NCBI GenBank assembly: GCA_030430565.1
Contig: JAUIKS010000033.1
Location: 1-64,000 of the forward strand
DNA length: 64,000 nt
Source: Polyangia bacterium
Lineage (GTDB): Bacteria > Myxococcota_A > Polyangia > Nannocystales > Nannocystaceae
Reading direction: 5' to 3'
The notes under the pieces are model-generated. The model worked only from the letters and a program-made list of their open reading frames with translations, did no database searches and had not been told where the DNA came from. The translations under genes and the position numbers were made by a program. Below are positions 1 to 9,400 of this stretch, piece after piece; the first letter of the stretch is position 1; every line of letters begins with the position of its first letter.

Positions 1-19
1 CCCTTCCGAATTCTCCTGA

Positions 20-241
20 ATGATCAGGATCTCGGAGGGGGGTTTTCGCGTTCCATCACAAAACTTGACTCAGACGGGCTGGGTTTCCCTCGGTTCGCGT
101 GACGCTGCTGAGCGTGGAGGTTCGTTTCGCCAGGGGCTTCACAAGAGGGGGGCTTTTGTGCGTGGTAGGTACTGGGCAAAATTTCGCGTCGATGGTGGTG
201 ATGGCTTTCGCCTGGCGGCCGTCCCCGCGAGCACGGTGTGA
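20..241 (+). pseudogene. FGE-sulfatase/C-lectin domain C-terminal remnant
   Basis: This is an open frame whose last ~45 codons look like the tail of a formylglycine-generating-enzyme (FGE) type C-lectin domain: an RGGSFR motif, then DGFRLAAVP just before the stop. The intact gene converging from the right (stop at 493) ends with the same DGFRLAAAP signature on the other strand. An in-frame stop at 17-19 and no visible upstream FGE core in any + frame mark it as a fragment. The upstream part lies outside the window or is lost, so a frameshifted longer gene entering from the left cannot be excluded. Confidence 0.5.
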
Positions 242-284
242 ACGCCGCTACGCTAGGGAGGGTCACGGAAGGCACATCCAGCTC

Positions 285-404
285 GCCGCCGAGATAGTCC
301 CCCGCCGTGCGTGTTCCGACCGGCGCCGGCGCATCTTTACCGGCGAACCAGCCTCGCTCGATTAGCGCCCGGTCACTTTGGCTTCTTCCTCCTCGGGCCC
401 AAGA
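285..404 (-). pseudogene. FGE domain internal remnant (opposite strand)
   Basis: Read on the minus strand, this stretch encodes WARGG, then GWFAGKDAPAPVGTRTAG. It lines up with the internal part of the FGE domain in the adjacent large gene (AWFARGGEGYPAPVGTHPAG, preceded by the WEFAARG segment). It sits past that gene's stop codon and lacks the GNVWEWC core that should follow. It is therefore a decayed or rearranged FGE piece, possibly from the same ancestral copy as the plus-strand tail at 100-241. The identification rests on one short segment. Confidence 0.4.
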
Positions 405-492
405 GTTCCTCACCGCCGAGTCGAGCGCCGAGCAGCACGCCAGCGGCAGGCCGCCAGAGACCGAACGTAGGGGCTCAATGGTCACTTGTCGT

Positions 493-3400
493 TCACGTCG
501 TGAACTGGGGAGCGGCTGCAAGGCGAAAGCCATCGGTAAGGTAAGTGCGGCGCAAAGACCATCCCCATGCCCTTAGGTGTACAGTCTCATGGTGGTCTTT
601 GATTTCGTGATTGAAACCTCCGCCACGCACCACGCGCTGTGTTCCAAGATCTCTACTACTCTCGTCCGCGCCGTGGAATTCGTCCGAACACCATTCCCAC
701 ACATTTCCGATGAGATCCTGGTGTCCGAATGGTCCTCGGCCGGCTGGATGTGTGCCGACCGGGGCAGGATACCCCTCACCGCCTCGAGCAAACCATGCGA
801 ATGTCATATCAGGAGCATCCGAGCCCCAGGGGTATCGTAGTAGTTGTGGACCACGAGCAGCGAATTCCCACTGAGCTTCGCTGGGTAGCATGTAGTTAGT
901 ATTTGTCGTTCTCTGATTGAGCCACTCACAGAATTCATTTGCTTCCTGCCAGCTTACGATGACCGGCTGATCTGCATTGGAGAACTTGGGAATTCGCCAT
1001 AATCTCGGTTCCCTATGGCCCGTTTCCTCTAGAAACGCCGCGTACTGTTTGTTCGTCACTGGTGTTTCCCCCAGCCAGAACGCCGGTACATCCATATGCA
1101 TCGTATTGCCCTCAGGTCCCATCATGAAAGTGCCTCCGGGCACCCACAGCATTCGAATACCCGTACGTTGCTCTGTGAATTCTCGGGAAGCGGCACGGGG
1201 GTGCGTCAATCCGAGAGCCCGCGCGGTGGCGTGGTCGATCGTTGTGCGCGCGATAGCGATACCTTGGGTCGTGCTCCGCGGCACCAGCGAGCGCTCCCAC
1301 GGCGTGGGCGCCAACCAACCGGGAACCTCCACGCGATCTCGCGCCCCCGGCTTCGCCTCGTACAGCGACACCCGGAGATCGTTGTCGCGGAGCAGCTCGA
1401 GCACATCGCGCGCGCCGTGCTCCTCCCAGGGCGCGTGCTCCCCCAAGAGCGCGAGCGCCCGCGCCGCGCGGAGCACCAGCTCATCTGTGTATGCGCTGAG
1501 CGTCTCGGCGTCGGGGAGCAGGCCCTCGAGGGTCCAGACTCGGCGTCTACGCGCGCGTAGTTGGTTCGCGACGCGCTCCGCGAGCCGGCGGTCCCCCTCG
1601 GCGAAGACGAGCACGTCGTCGCACGCAGCGACCGCCTCGTCGCGGCCCTCCTCCGCGCGCCGGATCAGGTCGTTCGCCAACCAGCGGACATCGTCGTTCT
1701 CGACCTCGAGCAGCGCCCTCGCACGCATGACCAGCGCCGCGTCGTGGTAGTCGTCTCGTACCAGCCCGAGCAGCGCCACGAGGCGCGCCGGCTCAGTCGT
1801 GGGGACCAGCAGCTCGATCACCGCGGTGCGGTCACGCTCTTTCGCCTCGTCAAACAACCCGCGCAGCAGCAGCGCGTGCTCCGGGCGCAGCAGCAGCGGC
1901 GTACGTAGGACCTCGCGCATGAACGAGACGAAGACGCCGCGCCCGCCGAGGCTCACCAGCAGCTGCGCGACCTCGCGCCACCACGGGCGATCGATGCGCT
2001 GCGCGAGCGCTCGCAGGAGCTTCGTCGAATCGTTGCCGGCGCCGCTCTCGCTCGCGATGAACGCGGCCGTCAGGTACTCCTGAATCCCGAGATGGAAGAA
2101 GCCGTAGTGTCGTGGGGCAAACTCGGTCAGCACCCCCTCGTCTTGCAGCCAGCCCGTGATCTCGGTGGCCAGCTTGAGCGTGCCGTCGAGGCGCGCTGGG
2201 GTTCCCTCCTTTTGTTGGCCGAGCTCGCGAAGTCGGCTCTGGAAGTGCCGCTGCAGGCCGGCGCGGGTGACGTCATCGCGTCGTTCTTTTTGGTGCAGCG
2301 CGTGCGCGAGCGAGCGCATCAGCGACATGGCGATCGTGAGGTCGATCGGCGGCTGGACGTGCTTGCGCCAGCGCGATAGCAGCACCTGCAGGCACTCCCC
2401 GTAAAACTCCGCGCGATGGCGCGGGATCCTGTGCCCGCGGTAGACGATCACGCACAGCAGCGTCAGCAGCAGCGGCGTGCTGACCATCACCTTGATCTGC
2501 TGCGTTCTGTATTCCTCGCTGCCGAGCGTAGCAAGCAGGTGTTTGCCGCGCTCGAGCGTGGTGTGTCGCGGGATCGCAGTGTTGGCGCGCGCGGCCTCTT
2601 CGAACCAGCGCTCGATCAGCCTCGTGATCTGCTCATCATCGAGCGGGCGCACGTGCAGGTGCGCGAAGCCGCCCGAGAGCCACGACGAGTCGCGGTAGCC
2701 CGCGTAGCGGCACGACACCACCGCGCGTACGCCCGCGTACTCGGGGCATCCGAGCTCGGCCGCGAGGTACGTGCACAGCTTGGCGCGCAGCTCTTCGCGC
2801 GCGACCTCATCGAGGCCGTCAAGTAGCAGCAGCGGACGACCGCGCATGAGCGTGGACGCGGTGTCACCCGCGAGCGCGTCCTCGGAGAGCTCCGCCAGCT
2901 CGCGCTGGATGAACACCTCCAACGGCGACTCGAGGTCGTTCTCGGAGAACCGGCGCAAGCGGACGAACACCGGGACCGCCTCGGGAGCCAATCCCAGCGC
3001 CGCGTATGAGCCGGGCTTGAGGCACTCATGATAGAGTTTTCGCAGCGCGGTCGTCTTGCCCGAGCCGGGGTCGCCGAGCACGAGCGCATGGTGGGTCCCG
3101 TCCGGGAGCGTGCTGAACAGCTCCTCGACCACGAGGTTATGGTCATCGTGCGCGACCGCGCCCTCGAATTCACCAGACCAGCGCTCCGTGCTCATGCGGC
3201 TCTCAAAGCGCAGCGGTACGTAGATCTTGTCGAGCTCCAGGCGCATGTCCGCGCCGCCGACCCCGAACAAGTCGACGAGTCGGTGACGCGTGCGAGCCCA
3301 GCTGAGATAGTCCTCGACCGGAGAGGCCGCGGGCGCAGGGTCGGCGTCGTCGCTGGACGGGCCCCCAGGCGTCGACGCGCGACGCGACGACGGGCTTCGT

Positions 3401-4815
3401 GACCGATTCCACCGCCGGCCGTCCGGCTCGCGCACGGTCATCGAGCCATCATGCTCGAGGTGCATCTTGGTGTCGCGGTCAAACGCGTAGGAGCTGTCGC
3501 CCTTGCGCACCCGGTCAAGCGGCCACACGCGCACGCGCCCGTCCTCGTGCACCTCGCCCCAGGCGTAGCCCATGGCGCGGCTCTCCTTCTTGGTCCCGTA
3601 GTGCTCGAGACCGAAAAGCGAGGATGACTGGAAGTAGTGCCGCGGCTTGCCGCCGGCGCGGGCGATGGTCTCGGTCCGCGTCTCGTGCATGTGCCCGTGA
3701 ATGCAGACATCAAAGCGCCCCGGGGTGTGAATCGAGTCCAGGAAACTCGACTTGGCCCGAGCCGAGAGCCATGTGGGCGGGTGGTGCATCATCAGCAGAC
3801 GACGATGCACGCGATCGAGGGTGGCGAGCGGGTTACTCTTACCCTCCGGCAGGAGGACGGCGTGGAGCTGCTCTGGCGGGAGCTGGAGCCGCCCTTCGAA
3901 GTCGCCGCCCTCGTACTGCATCCACGCCGAGTTGAGCCCGGCGATCCCGAGCGGGAAGCGGCCCTCCGGCGTGAACTCGACCCACAGGTCACCCGGGATG
4001 TGGGAGGTCTGAAACGCCAGCTCGCGCGAGCGCGCCTGAAACTGCGGGACGATCGAATTCGCAAGCCAGGCCCGGTAGTTGGCGAACAGCGGATCGAGCA
4101 GGCTAGCGTCGCGCTCCTTCCATAGCTGCTTCTTGAGCGTCTGAGGCTTGGGCGCGTCGTCCTCGTAGTGATCGAGGATCATGTAGCGGTACGCGTCGTC
4201 GTCTTGAGGCCGCGCGAGATCGTGATTGCCCGGCACGGGGATGATGATCGGCTCACGCTTGATGCCGAGCTGCTTCATACGCGCGAGGACGCCCCGGAGG
4301 AACTCGTCGAGTTCGTTGAACTCGTCGGCGTCACCCTTGAACACCATGTCGCCAGAGAGCAGCAGGAGGTCCGGCTCGCCCACCACAGGCAGCATCTTCT
4401 CGATGCTCTTGTGAAGATCCTCGAGGGTCTGCCACCACGGGGCTCGCCCGGCGCAGCCGATGTGGATGTCGGAGAGGTGCAGCCAGCGGATCGGGTCGCT
4501 CGGGGTCAGCTTCGGGGCGGGCGCACGCGTCGATGCGGTCGTCGTCGCAGCTCCGGAGACACGCGGTGTGGCTGGTGGGCGCGAAACACCGAGCAACGCG
4601 GGGGCGGCGTCGAGCACCGCGGCGCGAACCTGCTCGAGACCATCCGGGTGTTGCTCCGCGAGCCTGAGCAGTGCCTGCGCGCGTGTCGGGATATCAGCAG
4701 GCGCGGGCGGGACGTGCGAGGCATCGATAGTGAGGTACATGAGCACCTCGCCGAATTGACCGGGTGTGCACTGCTTGAGCGCCTTGTAGAGCGTTACGCG
4801 ATCGGTGTTCGTCAT
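493..4815 (-). CDS. Adaptor-phosphoesterase-NACHT-FGE STAND protein
   Basis: Predicted 1440 aa multidomain NLR-like conflict protein. Residues 8-75 form a helical effector-associated (EAD1-like) adaptor domain. Residues 108-440 are a calcineurin-like metallophosphoesterase with all metal motifs (SDIHIG ~115, LSGD ~154, GNHD 196, HHPP 344, GHMHE 374). Residues ~575-720 are a NACHT NTPase with Walker A GDPGSGKTT 581 and Walker B LLLLDGLDE 662, followed by helical repeats. Residues ~1219-1440 are an FGE/C-lectin fold (GGTFMMG, GNVWEWC, RVVRGGGF, DGFRLA). The FGE cysteine pair is absent, so it is more likely a recognition module than an enzyme. The ATG at 4815 was chosen because it aligns exactly with the start of the paralogous protein at 6431; the frame stays open to 5001. 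By family knowledge, the NACHT oligomerises on ligand binding and releases the phosphoesterase effector. The ligand is unknown. Confidence 0.88.
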   Translation of the reverse strand: MTNTDRVTLYKALKQCTPGQFGEVLMYLTIDASHVPPAPADIPTRAQALLRLAEQHPDGLEQVRAAVLDAAPALLGVSRPPATPRVSGAATTTASTRAPAPKLTPSDPIRWLHLSDIHIGCAGRAPWWQTLEDLHKSIEKMLPVVGEPDLLLLSGDMVFKGDADEFNELDEFLRGVLARMKQLGIKREPIIIPVPGNHDLARPQDDDAYRYMILDHYEDDAPKPQTLKKQLWKERDASLLDPLFANYRAWLANSIVPQFQARSRELAFQTSHIPGDLWVEFTPEGRFPLGIAGLNSAWMQYEGGDFEGRLQLPPEQLHAVLLPEGKSNPLATLDRVHRRLLMMHHPPTWLSARAKSSFLDSIHTPGRFDVCIHGHMHETRTETIARAGGKPRHYFQSSSLFGLEHYGTKKESRAMGYAWGEVHEDGRVRVWPLDRVRKGDSSYAFDRDTKMHLEHDGSMTVREPDGRRWNRSRSPSSRRASTPGGPSSDDADPAPAASPVEDYLSWARTRHRLVDLFGVGGADMRLELDKIYVPLRFESRMSTERWSGEFEGAVAHDDHNLVVEELFSTLPDGTHHALVLGDPGSGKTTALRKLYHECLKPGSYAALGLAPEAVPVFVRLRRFSENDLESPLEVFIQRELAELSEDALAGDTASTLMRGRPLLLLDGLDEVAREELRAKLCTYLAAELGCPEYAGVRAVVSCRYAGYRDSSWLSGGFAHLHVRPLDDEQITRLIERWFEEAARANTAIPRHTTLERGKHLLATLGSEEYRTQQIKVMVSTPLLLTLLCVIVYRGHRIPRHRAEFYGECLQVLLSRWRKHVQPPIDLTIAMSLMRSLAHALHQKERRDDVTRAGLQRHFQSRLRELGQQKEGTPARLDGTLKLATEITGWLQDEGVLTEFAPRHYGFFHLGIQEYLTAAFIASESGAGNDSTKLLRALAQRIDRPWWREVAQLLVSLGGRGVFVSFMREVLRTPLLLRPEHALLLRGLFDEAKERDRTAVIELLVPTTEPARLVALLGLVRDDYHDAALVMRARALLEVENDDVRWLANDLIRRAEEGRDEAVAACDDVLVFAEGDRRLAERVANQLRARRRRVWTLEGLLPDAETLSAYTDELVLRAARALALLGEHAPWEEHGARDVLELLRDNDLRVSLYEAKPGARDRVEVPGWLAPTPWERSLVPRSTTQGIAIARTTIDHATARALGLTHPRAASREFTEQRTGIRMLWVPGGTFMMGPEGNTMHMDVPAFWLGETPVTNKQYAAFLEETGHREPRLWRIPKFSNADQPVIVSWQEANEFCEWLNQRTTNTNYMLPSEAQWEFAARGPQLLRYPWGSDAPDMTFAWFARGGEGYPAPVGTHPAGRGPFGHQDLIGNVWEWCSDEFHGADESSRDLGTQRVVRGGGFNHEIKDHHETVHLRAWGWSLRRTYLTDGFRLAAAPQFTT

Positions 4816-5054
4816 GGGGAGCGGCGGTTGCGATGGTGGAGCAAATCCACGAGAGCACGCATGGTACCCCCTCAGACGGCTCCATGCGCGTCGGTGACCC
4901 GCAAGCTGGCCAGTTGAACGCATTCGTCGCGGCCAGGAACTGCGGCTCTCTCCGCAACGGCCCCAGTCCACGGCCGATCCCATGGCAACGTCCCCGTTCA
5001 TCGGCCGGGTCCCGGGGACAGCATCGGCCTGGCCGGAAGGAGAACTCGAGAACC
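4816..5054. other. Divergent intergenic region inside the island
   Basis: These 239 nt separate the minus-strand STAND gene from the plus-strand secreted-peptide gene and must hold both promoters. A strong ribosome binding site GGAAGGAG ends at about 5042, 12 nt before the GTG at 5055. No clear promoter hexamers could be assigned by eye. Confidence 0.4.
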
Positions 5055-5867
5055 GTGAATCGCATTCTGCAAATCATCTCCCTTGGCACCGTCATCGCCG
5101 GAACGACCGCTGTCGTCACGCCCAACATCGCGCTCGCCGTCGAGCCCGAGATCCCCGCGACTTGCTCGGACAGCATCGAGCACCTCGCCGAGACCGTGGC
5201 GGGGCTCGGTCTGTCGGTCGATAGTCAGTCGGATACCGGCATGGAGGCATCGAGCACTGAGGTCTCGCTGACCGCGAAGTGCGTCGACGAAGCGACCAAG
5301 ATCGTGGTTGAAACCGATGAGACCGGGGTTGAGCTGACCTACGCGGTCAACCCCCGCCGTGGCTTCGCCGCGCTCATGAGCGCTGAGTTCAACGCGTCTG
5401 GCGGCGTGCTCGAGCGCCAGTTCACCTTCGCCGAAGGAGGTCTGTCGGCCCGCTTCGACGCCCACTTGGCGACCGGCCAAGGCGCCGCGGTCGAGTTCGC
5501 GCAGACCGAGAGCGAGTTCGCGGTCACCGAGGTCGAGGGTGAGCCCCAGGTGATCAACGAGCAACTGCTGGAGGTCCGTGAAGACTCGGCTTGGCGCCTG
5601 GCGCATCGCGTCATGCTGATCATGTCCGGAGTCGGAGGCGACCTGCCGGTGATCGCGGGCGCCGATGTCGAGGACGAGGTCCTCGACTGGCTCACTACGC
5701 CGCTCCCGGACGACGCGCTCGCGTCGAAGGAGGGGGCGATCGCGTGTGGCTCAGCTACGTTGGTCTGCGGTTGCGCTCTCCTCGTACCTGGATGCCAACC
5801 CGCCGCAACGGTATGTATCGGTGGCGCGGCGACCTGTATCGCTACCACGCTCGCGTTCTGGGAATAG
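5055..5867 (+). CDS. Secreted protein with Cys-rich bacteriocin-like C-terminus
   Basis: 270 aa, starting at GTG 5055 behind a strong GGAAGGAG site. Residues 1-29 look like a Sec signal peptide (VNRILQIISLGTVIAGTTAV, cleavage near ALA-VE). Residues 30-228 are acidic and have no recognised domain. The last 40 residues form a glycine/alanine-rich hydrophobic segment with six cysteines (231, 238, 240, 247, 254, 261) ending in FWE. A long propeptide with a small Cys-rich hydrophobic C-terminal core resembles the halocin C8-like prepropeptide layout, where the N-terminal part can act as immunity protein; this is a resemblance of architecture, not a proven family match. It is followed 15 nt later by a small two-helix membrane protein, possibly an immunity or export partner. 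It lies between the two NACHT genes. Confidence 0.7.
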   Translation: MNRILQIISLGTVIAGTTAVVTPNIALAVEPEIPATCSDSIEHLAETVAGLGLSVDSQSDTGMEASSTEVSLTAKCVDEATKIVVETDETGVELTYAVNPRRGFAALMSAEFNASGGVLERQFTFAEGGLSARFDAHLATGQGAAVEFAQTESEFAVTEVEGEPQVINEQLLEVREDSAWRLAHRVMLIMSGVGGDLPVIAGADVEDEVLDWLTTPLPDDALASKEGAIACGSATLVCGCALLVPGCQPAATVCIGGAATCIATTLAFWE

Positions 5868-5882
5868 TCCGGAGAAGGCTCC

Positions 5883-6299
5883 GTGAGTCTTCGCGGGGTC
5901 TTCGCCTCTCATCTTCGGTACAATCAAGCTCCAGCAGTGCGCAACCTCGTCAAACAGCAGAGCAGCTCGCCGCGGCGGAGTCTGCTCGATAAAAAACAGA
6001 CGCTCGGGATAATCCCGACGGCTTGGTTTTGGACGCATGAGAACCAGAAACCGATCGCGTGGTTTCTGTTTCCGCTCTCGGCACTCCTGGCGCTCATCGG
6101 GTTCTTCATCACGAAGGCGCTCGGCGGATCGACGTTGATGTTGCTCGCGTTGACCTACATTCCGCCGTTCCTCTTGCTGGGGTTGGTCGAGCGACTCCTA
6201 CGTCGGCGCGTGCTCGCGCGCCGTGATGAGGTCAGGCGAGAGCTGCTCACAGGCGACGAGAGATTGCGCGCTCTTCCGCCGGAAGACGACAATCCATGA
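5883..6299 (+). CDS. Small membrane protein, putative partner of the secreted peptide
   Basis: 138 aa from GTG 5883, with GGAGAAGG just upstream (about 5873-5880) and only 15 nt after the preceding stop, so the two genes are probably co-transcribed. Two hydrophobic helices (about residues 58-82 and 84-106) are flanked by a basic N-terminal half and a charged C-terminal tail (RRRVLARRDEVRRELL). No family is recognised. Two-helix inner-membrane proteins next to bacteriocin-like genes are often immunity proteins, but that role is inferred from position only. Confidence 0.6.
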   Translation: MSLRGVFASHLRYNQAPAVRNLVKQQSSSPRRSLLDKKQTLGIIPTAWFWTHENQKPIAWFLFPLSALLALIGFFITKALGGSTLMLLALTYIPPFLLLGLVERLLRRRVLARRDEVRRELLTGDERLRALPPEDDNP

Positions 6300-6393
6300 C
6301 GCGTTCGCTGTGGTGTGTTCCCCTGTACGCGTCGATGCGTACGGATCGAACGACCACGGCGACATAGGGCTCGCCGAGAGCCGAGCATCGCGC

Positions 6394-6399
6394 TACGAT
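6394..6399 (+). promoter_or_regulatory. Candidate -10 hexamer upstream of second NACHT gene
   Basis: TACGAT lies 31 nt before the chosen ATG at 6431 and 22 nt before the alternative in-frame ATG at 6422. It is the best TANNNT hexamer in the 131-nt gap. No convincing -35 element is visible. Confidence 0.25.
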
Positions 6400-6430
6400 G
6401 CGCCCGTTCGCATCGTGTCGCATGGCGTTC

Positions 6431-9400
6431 ATGGCGCAGTCCGAACAATTCACGCTCTATAAGGCGCTCAAGCAGTGCACGCCTAGCCAGTTCGGGGAGG
6501 TACTCCTTTTTCTTGGCGAGGATTTTGACGTCACGCATGTCCCGCCTGCGCCAGCCGACATCCCCACGCGTGCGCAGGTCTTGCTGAGGCTGTCGGAACA
6601 AGACCCGGCTGGTCTCGACCTGGTTCGCGCTGCGTTGGACGAGGTCGCCCCTGCGTTGCTTCGCTCGGTAGAGAATCGGCAGAATTCGACGAGGCGCGAA
6701 CTTACAACGCCGGATCCGTCAGCGGGTCCGCCGCATTCGGTTGGGTCCACGACCGAGCTCGAGGCGAGCTATCGGGAAGTGCTCTGCGAGGGCCTGGATC
6801 AAGTCCCATTCGCTGGACTCTATGCTCGTCATCCCCCGCACGCTCGCGTTCGAGATCTATTCGTCCCACTTGAGTTTCAGCTAGCGAATCCAGAGCCCAC
6901 GAGAAATCCCGGCCGTGCGCTTCGCCAGCATGTTCTCGATAGCTTGATGACAAAGGAGGGAGTCATCATTGGCGAGCCAGCGACGTTCTCGACTGAGTGG
7001 CTCGTCTCAGTAGCTCGCTCGGGACTCCACAAGGAGTTGTCTGGCTCGCCGCCGAGCGAAGCTCGAAGGGAGAGACCAACACGCCTGATTATCCTCGGTG
7101 CACCTGGTAGTGGAAAAAGCCTGCTGAGTCGCGCACTCGCGCTCGCGCTCGCGGAGGAAAGTGCCTCGACTCCTGTACAGCACCTCCCGCTTTTCTTGGC
7201 ATTCCGAGATTTGGGGGTAGAGGATGTCAAAAAGCCGCTCGCCGACCTCCTGTACACTGGCTTTCAGCGTTACTACGTCGAGCCGCAGCGGTCATGGTTC
7301 AACGCGCTTCTAAGAGAGGGACGCGCAGTTCTTGTTCTCGATGGTCTTGACGAACTCGGAGATGCTTCGACCCGGATCATGATGTGCCAGCGAGTTCGTG
7401 AACTCTGCGCCGCCTTCAAGCGACTACGGGTGATCATCACGAGCAGGGTCACGGGGTACGATGAGGCCCGGCTTGACGCGGCGAGCGGCTTTGAGACGCT
7501 CCGCGTTCGGCCGTTTTCCGATCGCGCGATTGAGCGCTTCTGCGAGAACTGGTCACGCGTGAGCACTGTCGACGGAACAAAGTTACTCCGGGCTCTCCGT
7601 GGAAATCGTGGTGTTTGGACGCTCGCGCGTACACCCTTGTTGGCGACGATCAGCGCGATCGTCTTCGCCGAGAAAAAAGAACTGCCGAACGACGTCGGCG
7701 GTTTATATGAGTCGTTTGTCGTCACGCTTCTCGAGACCTGGCCTCGCAACCGTGGCGTGGAGTTTAAGGCGCTCTCGGTCGACGAGCAGCGAACACTTCT
7801 AGAATGGCTCGCGTTGTCAACTCAGGAGGCTCGTACAGACGCGGGGCACAGCGTGGTGTTCGAGCGCGCCGAGTTGGCAAGCTACTTCTCTCGCGTTCTT
7901 TCGGCTGCGCAAGGGGCGGACAGAAATTCGCTGGAGCTTGCTCGCGTTGTCGAGGCGTGGCTTGTTCACCTGGAGCGTTCCACTGGTTTGCTAATTGAGG
8001 AGGTCCCCGGGCAATTCGCATTTTTACATTTGAGCTTTGTCGAATACCTAGCAGCCGCGCGGCTCGGACGGATGCCCACGGATACTGTGGCGAAGTTTGT
8101 CCACGAACGCTTCGAGCGGTCGACCTGGCACCAGACTTTCAAGACTCTCCTTCGCGCTATCGGCGGTCGCGCGCTTGCCAAGGAGATCGTCACCGAGTTC
8201 TGCGTCTCGAATAGTCGCATCGAGTCGCTACTGTTCCTGTTCGATTTTGAGCTTGAGCGAGAGTGGCTACCAAGCGAGCTATTCGAAGTGCTGCTTAGAG
8301 CGCTCGTAGCTTCTCCCCACGCCTTGCTCGCGCGTCTACGGGTCGGGCAAGTTGCTGGGCGGTCTTCTCAAGACTCAGCGTTGCTGCGCGAGGTTATCCT
8401 CGATGGACTCGGAGCGGGCGATTTCGCAATGGTGCAGCGCGCCGGAACGTGGCTACCCTGGCGTGGTTCGACAGTGCAATCTATCCCTGTCGAGCCGTGC
8501 GTCGAGCACATGGCAGAACGCGGTGATGCCGAGCAGCTCGCGCCATGGCTTCTCGGTTTTGGCGCCACCCATCCGCTGGGCCGTTGGGCTATGACGAGTA
8601 TATCGACCCGCGACGCGATCACGTGGTCGAAGGAAGAGAGTAGCCAAGACGACCATGCGCTGCTCGATGCACTGCTGACGTTGTTGGCAGAAGGAGTCGC
8701 TCAGGCAAGCCACGTCGGCGCCGCGCTCACCCAAGCGCTCGGCGAACAGGTGCTTCGACGGCTGGCGAGTATTGTTGAGGACGAGTCCGTAGGACCCAGC
8801 GTACTCGTGCTTCCGGGCGAGTACAATATCCCGACCTGGCCACTCTCTCATGCGCGAGCGGTGCAGCCGGCATCACCGCGGCAGTACACGCGATTCTTCG
8901 CCGGCGACAGTTGGCGGCAGGCGCAGCACCCCGATCTCACGAGGTACCGAGCGCTGGCGACAATTGAACATCCTCCGTCAGTAGTCCACGACGTACGTTG
9001 GATTCGGTACTCGGACATTCATAATCGACGCGAGCGGACCAAGTGGTTTGGATCCGCCGAGGACGTGATTTGGGCCGGTGAACTCGTTAATCTGAGCGAC
9101 GGCTACGATCTTCACGGAGCAGGCTGGCTTGATCCACAGTCGCTACGAGAGAAGCGTGATGCGCTCACGCACGAGCACGTTGTAGAGGAGTTGGCAAGAG
9201 CTTGGGATGCCAACGTCGCGGCGGCAGCGGCGGAGGTCGCCGACGATGAGGATGATTTCCTCGACTTCGAGGGGCCGGCGACCGGTCCAGATGGCTATTT
9301 CCGTGAGGAGATGGATTCGGTTCTCGATCAACTGGTGCTCGAACCGCGCCTACGACCGGTGCGTGTCCCCGCTCCGGCGGAGCTGGCGGTTCAACCGCGT

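Noticed and set aside
20..1160. Possible diversity-generating retroelement (FGE/C-lectin variable region with a template copy)
   Set aside because: The plus-strand tail at 100-241 is only loosely similar to the FGE tail at 493-640, differences are not restricted to adenines, and no reverse transcriptase gene is present in the window.
4816..5001. Upstream start for the phosphoesterase-NACHT gene at 5001
   Set aside because: The extra 62 residues have no protein-like character, and the ATG at 4815 aligns exactly with the start of the paralogous protein.
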